Assembly (NCBI GenBank): GCA_963966185.1
Contig: CAWZYM010000395.1
Location: 310,001 to 374,000, forward strand
DNA from: Rhabditoides inermis
Taxonomy: Eukaryota > Nematoda > Chromadorea > Rhabditida > Rhabditidae
Direction of reading: 5' to 3'
DNA: 64,000 nt
Below the pieces are notes generated by a model, which did no database searches, was not told the DNA's origin, and was given only the letters and a program-made list of their open reading frames with translations. This document shows, in pieces, positions 46,092-56,828 of this stretch. Position numbers and translations under genes: made by a program. Position 1 is the stretch's first letter. The number at the start of each line of letters is the position of its first letter.

Positions 46092-49000
46092 CATGGGTAC
46101 CTGAAGTTCTCGCACTGTGGCTTGTCCTGTATTTCGATTTCCCAGAAGATGCACACCTTGTATGCGACAGCAATGACAACCACGAGTACACACATGAGGG
46201 GGCGGTGTGACTCCACGAACCTGATATCGTAACTAATTATTTATCCAAGTTGGCCCTCCTCCTCTCTGTTTTGTGATAGAGTGGCTGAGTCAGGGCGTCG
46301 CTCCATTCGCGAGATTATCCACTCGTCTATGCCGCCTTTCTCACATTGGACTGCGGTCTCACAAAACATAATACGCGAGGACTCTCTTGGCGATTGCCGA
46401 TCCCTTGAAGCATTCAGTGCCCAGTCGGCTCAAAGGCAGCCCCCGGCTGCCGTTCCAGGCTCTGCGGCATTTTTAGCCGAATACGTAACACAATTTCCGT
46501 GAGACGAGCATATTTGTGTAGGGAAGACAGACGCCACCCAAATCATGCTATAATCAGCAGACAACCGTGTCAACACTTGAAATAATGTGCCCAACAATAC
46601 GCTTATTTGTGCTCGTCTTAAAGTGCTTTGGTCATCAATGAAAGGGCTATCTGATCGAGAGGGTAAATGGATGTTCCGTCTCTTACGTATTCCATATCCT
46701 TCACGTGTGTGTTCAGAAAAAGAGCCGCATTATGACTGAACGTTCCCCATGTTTTGCCACCGACTTCCGACTATCCATATTTCATGTTTGTGAACCCTGT
46801 CTCAAGACACACACAAACACTCAGCAAAAACATGCACTGACGAGAAACTGAGAAGCGAACAACAACCACAATAATGCGATTTCAATTAGAACAACTCATT
46901 TTGGGAAAGCAATTTTGTGTGGTCGGTGAGCGAGAATATGCATGACGCGTACCTGCGAATGCCCTTCATGCGGTCTCCGCTACAGGTGCCGAGCAGTCTC
47001 TCGGCAGTGGCCAACACGATGAGGAGCATCGATGCGAAGATGGCAGCAGACGACTCGGCCATTCCGAACGAGACGTACGACAGGAACAGGTGGTACATCG
47101 GAAGAGACGAGTAGTAGTCAAAGTACACCTAAATTGTCTTCATATGTCATATTTTACTTGTTTTAATAACAGAGGTAATGGCCGACTCGATCATCAGTCA
47201 GGACATCGGCAATTACCGACCAGTGGCTGTCTCTTCTACTATCCTGAAGCTGCTTGTCAAGTGCATTCTCGCACGAACACAGAAGACACTGGAGGACCAC
47301 CAACCGCCGGAGCAAGCGGGCTTCCGCAAAGGATACTCGTGTGCTGATAAAATCCAGATGATTTACCGTGCGCACCGCTACAACCTGCAGCTCTACATAA
47401 TCTTCGTCGACTACAAGAAGGCGTATGACAGTGTGGAGTTCGACGACGCATGGACCTCTCTGGCAGAAGACAAAAATGGAAGCGAGCTACATACGGCTGA
47501 TGCAGGCGATCTACTCTACTGGAAAGACGCGAGTGGCACTACGACATTCGAAGGCTGACATCACGATCGAAAAAGGAGCTCGGTGTCGGGAATAGGATTC
47601 CCGTAATTATGCGCCCCTCCGGATCACCCTGCGGAGCGGCTGCGAGGCGGATCACTCTCGCCCTAATCACTCTCCCCTGAGGACATGAAGTCGCCCCGCC
47701 CTCACAAGTGAGCTCCCTCCGGCAATGTGCACTGGATGAGTGGCACGCGGAGTCTACCTTTTCCCGCGTATCAAGTGTAATGCTCAATAAATCAATGTCT
47801 ATTCCTTGTGATCGCGTTGATATTGGGAAGGGGAATCTAGTCTACCTTTTCCCGCGTATCCAGTGTAATGCTCAATAAATCAATGTCTATTCCTTGTGAT
47901 CGCGTTGATATTGGGAAGGGGAATCTCGGCAGAAGAGACATTACTGAACCACCACTCTTATGTGTCTATTCTGCCCGAAACTCGGCAAGGCTGTCCCCTC
48001 TCGCCCTACATCTTCAACAGTGTTCTTGCGAAGGTGTACAAGGGATTGGAATTCAAGTACAGCGGCGCCGGCTTTGACATCGACGGAAAGAAGCTGACAC
48101 ACCTCGCCTATGCAGATGACGTGGCTGTCTTCGCGAAATCTGCACAGGCGGCAGAAAGGATGCTCAAGGAAGGACATTGCCGAGGAGAGCAAGAAGTACG
48201 GACTGGAGGTGAACAGGAAGAAGACGATGGTGATGACGAATGCACACAAGACGGAGATCACCCTCGACGGAACGAGGATTGACTACGTGGACGAGTTCAA
48301 CTACCTCGGGAGGTTGCTGAGCTGTCAGAAGAACGACGTGGACGAGATCACCCGCCGCATCCAGAGTGGCTGGGCAGCGTTCCAACGACACAAGCACTTC
48401 CTGACACTACGACGAGCTCCGATGCGACTCCGCAGAAAGGTCTTTCGCGCCGGAGTACTTCCCTGTTTGACGTACAAATGTGAGACATGGAGTCTCCCCC
48501 AAGACGAACTCATGCGACTACGGACTGCGCAGCGGAAGATGGAGCGTCAGATGCTAGGCGTTTCTCTATACGACCGGATCCGGAGCAGCACCATTCGGCA
48601 GATGACTCGACTACGAGTTGTTCTGCAAGAAGTACGACACCGGAAATGGAAGTTCACGGAACGACTCTTCAGTACTGACGGCCATTGATGAGCAAAGGCT
48701 ACGGTCAACTGCATCCCCAAGAAGACTGACCGACCTGGACACCTGGACGACCGTACAAGGAGTGGGAATGGGAAGACGAATTCGCAGATGTCTTCGATTT
48801 ACCGAAGAAAGATGGACGCAAAGAGTGGAGACGAACAGTGATCAACGACCGCCAAAAATGGAACGATCTCATTTCCCAGCGCTAACCAAACCATCTCTCA
48901 TGCATTCCATATGTACATGAATATGCGATTCTGGATAAACATTTGATTTTGATTTTTGATTTTGAATAACAGAGAGTCTTTCATATGTGTTCTCTACTTC

Positions 49001-49102
49001 CGCAATCTATAAATGAAATAAAAAAGGGAATTGCAACAAAGAAATTTTCATTGAAGGAGGAAGTAGACGGATGAAAAGAGACAACACTCGTGGCGCGAAG
49101 AT

Positions 49103-49157
<55 letters not shown>

Positions 49158-49660
49158 TTCTCTCTCTATTTCTCTTTCTCTCGCTCTCTCTCGATCTCTC
49201 TCTCTCTCCCCTCTCTCCACCTCGCCCTCTTCAGTCTACCCACCGGTATGCTCATAATGGCGATGTAGTTGAACGCCATGAGGATGTCGATAACGGCGAT
49301 GATACCGAAATAGAAGACAGCTGTCTTGCGCAGAGATGGGTGCCTGGAACGGAGAAAGTTGAAAATAGGAGTACTCACTACTCACAGCAAAAATAGTATC
49401 AGATCTCAGATCAGAGTCAGAGTGTATGAGTATGAAAGCAGAGCAACGGACGACGGACCTAATGAAGACGAGTGTGAAGAATGAGTTGAATATGATGGAG
49501 AGGACGGCGAGTGAGGTGGCGAACACACCAATCAGCCAGATCTTCACGTCGATGTGGTCCGTGCCCTGAATGAGACAACTCATAAAGGACATAGGGAGAT
49601 GGTACTCACATAGTACGCGCACTCGTCGTCCATGTCTGTGTAGTCGTCTTCGGAAGCCAT
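43682..49660 (-). CDS. Rhodopsin-class neuropeptide GPCR, FMRFamide-receptor-like
   Basis: Nine or so small exons spread over 6 kb. Start at 49660 with a short acidic N-terminus (MASEDDYTDMDDECAYY). TM1: IWLIGVFATSLAVLSIIFNS. TM2: FGIIAVIDILMAFNYIAIM (about 49250-49350). TM3 exon (46970-47129): FGMAESSAAIFASMLLIVLA, followed by TAERLLGTC in place of the DRY-type motif. TM4: PLMCVLVVVIAVAYKVCIF. TM5: RTVVDRVAPFFILVATNYVI. Third loop: MLKRDMARQAAFDSKAALRG. TM6: ALISIVSMYIMSQSLQ, TM7: SYLNDTVSILILLSS ending LRFPVYCSCN. The cytoplasmic tail ends DDLDSIKEWEL at 43682. The N-D-T in TM7 and R-x-P-V-Y match FMRFamide-receptor/FRPR proteins; DMSR-type is an alternative. Introns are swollen by a polypurine satellite and a LINE, yet exon frames are intact. 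Confidence 0.8.
44938..46088. repeat. GAGAGAAA polypurine satellite, about 1.15 kb
   Basis: Tandem imperfect 8-mers (GAGAGAAA, with frequent 1-2 bp slips) that turn into pure (GA)n at 46040-46088. Every base from 44938 to 46088 is a purine on the plus strand except one T at 45582. It is intronic, with the pyrimidine strand as the sense strand of the receptor gene. Confidence 0.95.
47584..47924. mobile_element. Nested insertion in the LINE, possible solo LTR
   Basis: 341 bp interrupting the reverse transcriptase after IEKGAR. CTCGG flanks it on both sides (47579-47583 and 47925-47929), a candidate 5-bp target duplication. It begins TGTCGGGAAT, contains AATAAA, and its last part is an 88-bp tandem duplication. 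It lacks a clear CA end, so the LTR assignment is tentative. Confidence 0.5.
47751..47926 (+). repeat. 88-bp tandem duplication
   Basis: Units 47751-47838 and 47839-47926 differ by one base (AAG versus CAG context near TATCxAGTG). It overlaps the end of the nested insertion. Confidence 0.9.
49104..49155 (+). repeat. (CT)n microsatellite
   Basis: CT run followed by CTCTATTT-type variants to about 49210, in the intron after the TM2 exon of the receptor gene. Confidence 0.85.
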
Positions 49661-52043
49661 CCTGAAGATGAAAGCAAATGAGCGGGAACACACTACGGGG
49701 GGTATAATTGTAGCGGGGTTGAAAGGACGACGCGGTACGATAGAGGGGGGAATAAGGACTACGCCCTCTTCTCCCACAATGCCCCGATCGGGGCGGAGCA
49801 GGCACTGCTCCCGCTGAGAGGAGATGGAGGAAGGACGAGGAGGCAGCACCACTCCCTCTCCCATTCACACGCCCCACATCCAACACCCACTTATCCCTCC
49901 ACATACATACAAGCACAACTGGACAGAATGCACTGTGCACATTGATGATCAGAATTGACCTTTGACAATTAAAATGTTTTGTTTGGTTCTCTTCGTGTAG
50001 GCATGCCGCATATCTATATCATTATCAAAGTGACGAAACAGATAACATATTCGCATACGTCAACACGTCTTGATAAATATATTGAGGTGACTATGTTCGA
50101 AAGAACGTGGCGGCCGCTAATGACTCGGAGATGGAGAGGGTATTCGTGGAACACCTTCCATCTGATAACAACTCGAGTAGCATGCATGGAATGAGCATTC
50201 GGAGGGAGGTCGATTGTTTGTTGGGTGTGCAACAGCCGAGAGTGTTCATGAAAGAACAATGGACGAACATAAATGATCTCGAGACACAACACGCATGGAA
50301 TACAGAGAGGAAGGAGATTGAGGGGGTGCGGGTGACGAGAGGGAGAGGCAGTTCAACCTAAACCACAACAAACTACTGCTGTGCGAGAAAGAAAGTGCGG
50401 TAATTCAGTCAATTATGGAGAGACTAGCCGCTAGGATCGAGCCTTGAAGAGAGTGTCACAGCGGAAGAGAGATAAAAGGAGGCGGGAGAGAAACGCTGGA
50501 ATGGAAACTCTGGGTGCAATTGCGCGTATTGAGAGCTGGCCCTTTCATACAAACTCGCACTACCAGATGGGGGGGGGCAATAGCATAACACAAAAGCTCC
50601 CCGGAGCCTCTCTCTCCCGACGACATGGTATAATAGGATTAGACCCGGCGGCTGTACAGAAAACGTGCCCCGCTCTCCATTTCCCTCCTTCTCCTCCTCC
50701 TCCTTCTCCCCCTTCTCCTCCTCCTCCCGTCTCACACACGGTCTAATCCAGTTGCAGTTGCACTCACAAATTCACACAACAATTGTGGGATGGCTGGGAG
50801 GGCGGATGTGGCAGGCACACACTGGTTACTTCCTATCGGAAGGACGGCACGGGGCCGATTGCGGGGGAATGGAATGTGGGGATCGCGCATATTCGAACAC
50901 GTCACACATCACAGGGGTGAGGGAGAAAGGGAGAAGGCGGGGAGGAGAGGGAGGGGGAGGGGACGATGAAGTGTGCGGGATGGCGCGGACTCCCTTCCCA
51001 GATTCATCTTCCACCCACAGATTGCACCCCAGAGACCCACTCACCGCCACACACAGACACACATCATAACGCAACAAGAACAAGACGTAGTCAAAGACCA
51101 TAAAGTGGTAGGATGAAAGAGAGGGATAGAAACCGGGTGACGCGCTCGCAAAAACAATGCGCAATATGGGAATATGTGGCTAGAGGGGGGGGGGGTCTAA
51201 TGGAAAGAGGAGTGAATGGACTCTCGACTGAGAAGAGAAGAGCAAAAAGATCAGCGACCAGGCAGGTGAGTGAGCACTCCAGTCATCACATGCGCCCCTT
51301 CCCCTCCCTTTTATCTGGCTTTCAGCTCTGCTCGACTAAATGTTTCCATTTAAGATGGGACTATCGAATTCAGTGGGGTGTACCCATTACACAGCGAGCG
51401 ACAATCTAGCATCGGATGCTCGACGCGTGCAGTCACAAGAGAAGGGACGGAAGCAGTGACACACGCTCACCCTCCACTACTCCCTTCTTCCCTCTTCCCG
51501 TCCACTCACATCAACAATTTGTTACTTGTAATAACAGCTTTCAGCAACCTTGCTACTGTAATCAGAGAAGAGTGCGCTCTGGCTTGTCCTTCTATTTCAA
51601 TGCACAGTAGGTCCGAGGACAATGTCACTTTTCATAATACTATAGTCATGCATGTAATGACCATACATGAGTGAATCGGGAGAGCAAGGTCGAGACATGC
51701 AATATGTATAATTGATGATTTGAGAGGAGAGTGAAGAGGAGAGGATGTGGTGTCAGATTGCGACCGGAGCGGGTCAGATGCATAATCAAAGAGCACAGGA
51801 CGGATAAAAGCAGTACGCGCGTGTCGAGGCATACAGAAGACAGAGGGAATGCGCCCGACGACGGTAGATATCTCATAATTAATCGCCGATGGCCCCCTCT
51901 CGCCTGCTGAGCAGATGCACATTCAGACCCCGAATTATAGCAGTGGCGATATAATGAGAAAAACGAGGAGTGAATGGGGTATGTTTCAGCTGTGAGCCGG
52001 GGGCCGGGAATGAATCGGAGGAGACGGGGAGGAGAGGAGAGGA

Positions 52044-52062
52044 GGGGAGGGGAGGGGAGGGG
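52044..52062 (+). other. G-quadruplex candidate
   Basis: Four GGGG tracts separated by single A residues (GGGGAGGGGAGGGGAGGGG). Confidence 0.7.
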
Positions 52063-53002
52063 AGAGTAGTCCGCAGGAGAATCCCGGATGCGCCCAACCG
52101 TGAACCATAATCAACCTCCAGAAAGGCAAAACAAACCGGATATTATAGAGAACGCGGCGGTAACAAGACGGTGGAAGAGAGGACGAGAGAGAAGAAAACT
52201 ACGGCGGGATGACTGGGATACGAGGGGGCGACACTCAGACACGCTCTCAAGCTAACACATTCCATTCAATACCACCCGAAACGGTTAACGAACTCGCCAC
52301 CACCACTGCTCTCACTCTCACTCACATAAACACTCTCTACTCTCGCCTCTCGAGTGGAGTTAGCCGCGGAATGACGAGAGAAGGAGGATGAAGAGGAAGA
52401 GGAGTATCAGAAGTGGGAGTGGAAGAAGAGGATCTGCCGCTCTCTCCGACACCCACTCACGCCAAAAGAGGACAGTGAAAGAAGACACAACAATCAGAAG
52501 GCTGAAGAGAGGGAGAGAGAGGGAGAAGAGCTTGCAGATTATACAGAATCCATGCCGGAGTCATGCAAAACCTGTCAACAAAGACACACACGCACACGCG
52601 CGCACATCATTTGGAATTTATGAGACCAAGAGGGTGTGAAGGCAATCTCGGAGTACATCACATTGGTTGCATGATGTGTGAGTGTGTGGGAGGAAAGGTC
52701 GGGAGTCTGGAAGCTGGGAAGGCGAACGCCGAGATTGATGCGAGAACTAGAAGAGCCAAAGCAACACACAACACCACACGTGGAATTAGCAGTGTTTGTG
52801 TGTTGCGAATTGAATTTGTTGAGGGCAGAAGGACGGGGCGTGAAATGGAGGGAGAGAGAACGGGGCGAGGGGGAGGGGTGGGCGCTGTCCACTGAATCAT
52901 ATTCTCATCTCGGCGCTCCATTCCAAACTCATATAACACCTATCACATCCTCAACACACACAAACTTTCCTCCCAGAAAACACCCCTCACGCAAACCAAT
53001 AA

Positions 53003-53008
53003 TTTATT
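53003..53008 (-). terminator. Polyadenylation signal of the Pro-rich secreted-protein gene
   Basis: AATAAA on the minus strand, about 80 bp after the stop at 53087. Confidence 0.55.
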
Positions 53009-53086
53009 TCAACGACGAAAACGACGCGTATTGAGCAAGGGTAGAGTATAATATTAAAAGTAGTATAAATATTAGGGTGACGTCAG

Positions 53087-53631
53087 TCAGTGTGTGTTTT
53101 CGGGAAGAATGAAGTGGCGAAAGGCATCGGATAGCTGGTCGACTGTCTGCTGTGGAGGCTGATGAGGAGCAGCCTGGAAGAGAGAGGGGAATGACTCACA
53201 CTCTTACACAAGCCACTCACATCAGCCAGTCTGCCCAGCTGCTGTTTCACCCTGTCGTACACGTCTTCCTGAATCCATCTCCTATGCACTCTTCTCTTCT
53301 CTTCTCTTCTTTCCCGTCTAGTCTACCTTGTTTCGCAGTCTGTCTCTCTCCAGTTGCTGCCGCATCATCACGTTGACAGCTTTGCCCAGGTGCTGGCTCA
53401 TCTCTCCGAGGTACGGCTCCACCGCTCCTGTTACCTTGGACCACACACGACGCCAGTCCTATACATACTCATCCATCCATCCAGCCATCCATTCATCTTA
53501 TTCCAGGAAGTGGAAGACGGGAGAGACACTATCTGTCAACACTCGCGCGGACACTAATTAGCAAGAAAAATGTAATTTGCAGAGGGCCGCCAGCAGTCGA
53601 CAAGAACATGGCGAGTTCAAAGAAGAAATGG

Positions 53632-53689
<58 letters not shown>

Positions 53690-54822
53690 TGAAAGGAGAC
53701 TCACGTCTTCGACGCCGGACTGCGCAAGATTCTGTTTCAGCTGAAACGAACGGGATGAGTCTACGGATGTACTCTACGAGTTTTCCACAGTTGTAATGTG
53801 TGAATGAGTGTTAGTGGCGAGAACCGAGGAGTTGAAAGAAACTCAATGAACGAATTGAAAGCGTACTCCGGTGTGGACCTGCTGGAAAGAGCTGGCCATG
53901 TTCCGCCACAGCTGCTGGTACTCCTCGTTCGCCCTGGCAGCAGAGGCGACGTGTTCGAATCGGCTGTCGACTGATTGTCCGACTGCGGGGGTGAGCGGCG
54001 AAGACACGTACGAAGACTGCACGTACGCATTCGGAGCCCGCGTCGTGGTGATGAGAGGCTCGGCCGTCACTCGCTGCTACAAAACACTCTATTGCATCGA
54101 TTCCTTTTCAGTTCACAAACCCTAAACTGTGCGGGTTCTTCGACAATCTCCAGTCTAAATGGGTACTTGTGTGGGGGCGGGAACGCGGGAGGCGGAGCCA
54201 GCGGGGAGGAAGGAGCCGGAGCGGGGCGAATCGGAGCGAGGTAGGGCGCTGCAATTAGGCAGTGAGTGGTAGCTGGTAGCTTGAGTGGGCAGTGAGTGGG
54301 CACCTGTACTCTCGAGGATGGGCGAATTAGGACGCGACTGAACGAGGTGGGACACGTCGACGGCCGAAGGCGACACCTACAACACATCCTGTACACACTC
54401 GTTGCCCATCAATCGCACCTTCTTGTAGAGCGGGTTGTAGATAAATGCGGGATTGAACGAATTGAACTTTGGAGCGGATGATGTGGCAGTGGGATGCGGG
54501 TGCATTGAGGAAGACGGCTGATGCGGAAGTGTGCAAGCGGAAATGTGTGTTGAGAGTCACTTACATCTACCATCACCGGATACAGTGCAGTCGTCGTCTC
54601 CACTCCCGAGGGCGTAAACGTGAACTCTGAATAAATATTATATACTCGTACAGCAATATGACTTACTGTCGAAAATGGGTACACTTCCTGTGCGTACTCT
54701 TCCTCCACTGGTCCACTGAAAGGGCACAGTGGCTACTGTGGCCGTATCATGGCTGAGGTTAGGCGAGGGGGTCGGAGCCGCCTGCACACTCACGCACAAT
54801 GCGCTGAAAAAAGTTCTGTCAA
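53087..54822 (-). CDS. Pro-rich, probably secreted protein (unrecognised; 5' exon not found)
   Basis: Exons joined on the minus strand: ALCVSVQAAPTPSPNLSHDT (a signal-peptide end, near 54800), FTFTPSGVETTTALYPVMVD, PKFNSFNPAFIYNPLYKK, VSPSAVDVSHLVQSRPNSPI, a Pro/Ala exon (APIRPAPAPSSPLAPPPAFP), then TAEPLITTTRAPNAYVQSSY and a helical C-terminal region: EEYQQLWRNMASSFQQVHTG, LKQNLAQSGVED, DWRRVWSKVTGAVEPYLGEM, MMRQQLERDRLRNK, RRWIQEDVYDRVKQQLGRLA, ending AFRHFILPENTH at 53087. Frames agree across seven consensus introns, which supports a real gene. The true first exon with the initiator Met was not located. Family not recognised; low-complexity N-half and helical C-half recall nematode extracellular structural proteins. 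Confidence 0.6.
53634..53686. repeat. (GA)n microsatellite
   Basis: GA run in an intron of the Pro-rich gene; CT on its sense strand. Confidence 0.85.
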
Positions 54823-56828
54823 AGACTAGCGTATATTTACGATCTGTCTAGGGTCTTTGTACTGTCTAATTTATGAGTTGTGTGTGGGTGTTGGTTGTGT
54901 TGATTGCGTGATGGTTTGCTCTGGCTGAGGGAGGAAACTCGATAGGGCAAGACAGAGGTGCTAAGTGGTTCAGTCGAGACAACTCTCACATAACAACAAC
55001 AACAACCAACTACCCGACACAAGTACAATTGAAGCAGAGGGTAACGATGTGATACTGTCATTATCAAGAAACAACGAGTAACGAGCCATCGCAAAATGCG
55101 CAAGATACTGCGCATTGTCTATTCATAATGACTTGTATTGTATGATGGCGTAAATGATGGCGTAATTAATCGAAACACAAACCTGATAAATAATGTGAAT
55201 CGTAGCATTGAAAAAATATAAATGTTTTTTTAAAGAAACTCTTGTGAAATACTAGTAGATGAAAGGTGTTCAATTGTAAAGTTATTCGCTCGGTTGAAGT
55301 CGATCTAAAATCAGAGTAAATAATGTGAAGGAACGGTTACACACGGCAATTTATTACAAATTACAAGCTAGATTAGTTCCTAGAAAGTGAATTCGAAAAA
55401 GATAGAGGACCACAGTGACCTCAGGGAGAGGCGTTCCCTTTCCGTACTCTCGTTTCTCTAACCTCTCTTGTTTGCACATTCTCTCCCGCATGTTCCTGTA
55501 TTCATCAAATTCCAAACGTACAAGAATGCTGAGAGTATACTCTTTTTTCCTTTTCAGTGTTTCTCGTGAGCCTGCATCGCAACAATGTTTCACACTTTTT
55601 TGTTCTTCTCATTCACTTTTTTGTATGTGTTTCTTCTTATCGTTTGTCAGAAAAGGAGACTAGCGGTTCAAAGATGACTCTCTCCCATGCTCGTTCTCGC
55701 CTTCCCACTATTTCTTATTCTTCTCCTTGTGAATCGCTATGTTCGCATGCATCAAAGGATCCAGATATTTTTTTTAAGGATTTCTCGAGTGCCCTCATGA
55801 GTGGATCGACATTGAGCACACACAGTGAGTGACAGAAAGAAGGGATATGATATGGGATGAGAAGATAGCCGTAGGGCATCCGCATCCCAGCTCACTCACT
55901 CCCTCCCTCTTCATTACAAACACTTGAGACGAGTCTGCATGGAAGGGCTTACACAGGCAGCTTGCGAACTCGCATTCGCATTGGTCGATTCTTACGAAAA
56001 GGGAGGCATATACACAGTTTGAGCAGTTTGCCCCAATTTCGCCCGAACACCTATCACGCAAAAGTTTAGTTGATATACATGGAAGCAACATGAAAAACTC
56101 TTGTGTCATACGAATCGGTAAAGACGAGTTCGCAAGCTGCCCGCCCGTGTTGGGAGATGGCCGTTGATTGCCCTTTCAAGTGTCGCTCCATATCACCCGA
56201 ATCCCGTTCTTGCGCAGTCGTTCCCCTCCCCGACTGTTCCTACTGCTTACAATTCATTCGTAACTCCAGTAGCCGGTGGTCAATTATGCAGCGCTTGTTA
56301 CATAAAGAATCCAGTTTTTGCGTCTTGTCATTTGCATGCGGCATCCTGAATGGACACTTGGACACTGATCGAGCGGGCAAAAAGGAGGAACTGTAGCGGG
56401 TATGACATGGGATAGGCACAATCCTCATCCCCCCATCTCCTCCATTCATGTGGGAGTGGGAAGAAGACCGAATCGCATTCACATTCAAATCACTCCATCA
56501 TTTCACGCACGCCAGTTTTTTCGCTAGTTCTTCTTTTACAAAAATGAACGCAATTTCAAAGTACTGATTACTGAATACTGATACACAATTCATAGTGCAC
56601 TATGAACCCTGAATGCGTAAACAATGAGTCATGTGTTGTGTTTGCTGGTGCTGTCTGGCCATCCGATTCGGGAGTGTTGGTTGTGTCTGGATTTGCATGT
56701 TCGCGCCTCACAGTCTTGGCCCCGCCCACACACGCGCGACCCACATGCAGTGTGGATCCACTCGCGCACACGCACGCCTCATCCCTCATCTACCCTCTAC
56801 AGTACTCCCTCCCTACTCGTGTAGTCGC
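54823..56828. other. Intergenic between divergent secreted-protein genes
   Basis: About 2 kb. It should hold the missing first exon of the minus-strand Pro-rich gene and the ground-like gene promoter. Segment 55430-56480 is mixed composition without a consistent coding frame. No RNA gene or repeat was seen. Confidence 0.45.

Larger units (their letters stand above)
47175..48964 (+). mobile_element. 5'-truncated non-LTR retrotransposon (LINE) with 10-bp target duplication
   Basis: Encodes a broken reverse transcriptase on the plus strand, opposite to the host gene. Visible motifs: IGNYRPVAVSSTILKLLVKC, EQAGFRKGYSCADKI, the first acidic motif FVDYKKAYDSVEF, RQGCPLSPYIFNSVLAKVY, the catalytic YADDVAVFA box, EFNYLGRLLS and the thumb/connection region. 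The 3' end is a TGATTTT-rich tail (48940-48964). AATAACAGAG occurs at 47165-47174 and again at 48965-48974, a perfect 10-bp target-site duplication. Lesions: a 341-bp insertion at 47584-47924 and a 4-bp duplication near 48165 that shifts the frame. The endonuclease half is missing. Inactive copy; clade (RTE/CR1-like) not fixed. Confidence 0.93.
49661..53086. other. Intergenic, G-rich, no gene seen
   Basis: About 3.4 kb. The first few hundred bases are the receptor 5' flank. The plus strand is unusually G/purine-rich at 50400-50990 and 51180-52560, with G runs (a ten-G run at about 51185-51194) and a four-tract G-quadruplex candidate at 52044-52062. Open frames here (for example 50826-51164) are low-complexity shadows of these runs. 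Minus-strand AATAAA at 53003-53008 belongs to the next gene. Confidence 0.5.

Noticed and set aside
44665..46216. Very long Ser/Leu/Phe (minus) and Arg/Glu/Lys (plus) open frames
   Set aside because: They are translations of the GAGAGAAA satellite, open in all frames because the repeat has no stop codons; no start, splice or domain evidence.
47163..48974. Host gene exon in the reverse-transcriptase region
   Set aside because: Opposite strand, target duplications and retrotransposon motifs show it is an inserted element within an intron.
49236..49940. 234-residue minus-strand open frame as one exon
   Set aside because: It runs through two introns of the neuropeptide-receptor gene; only the TM-bearing pieces fit the receptor.
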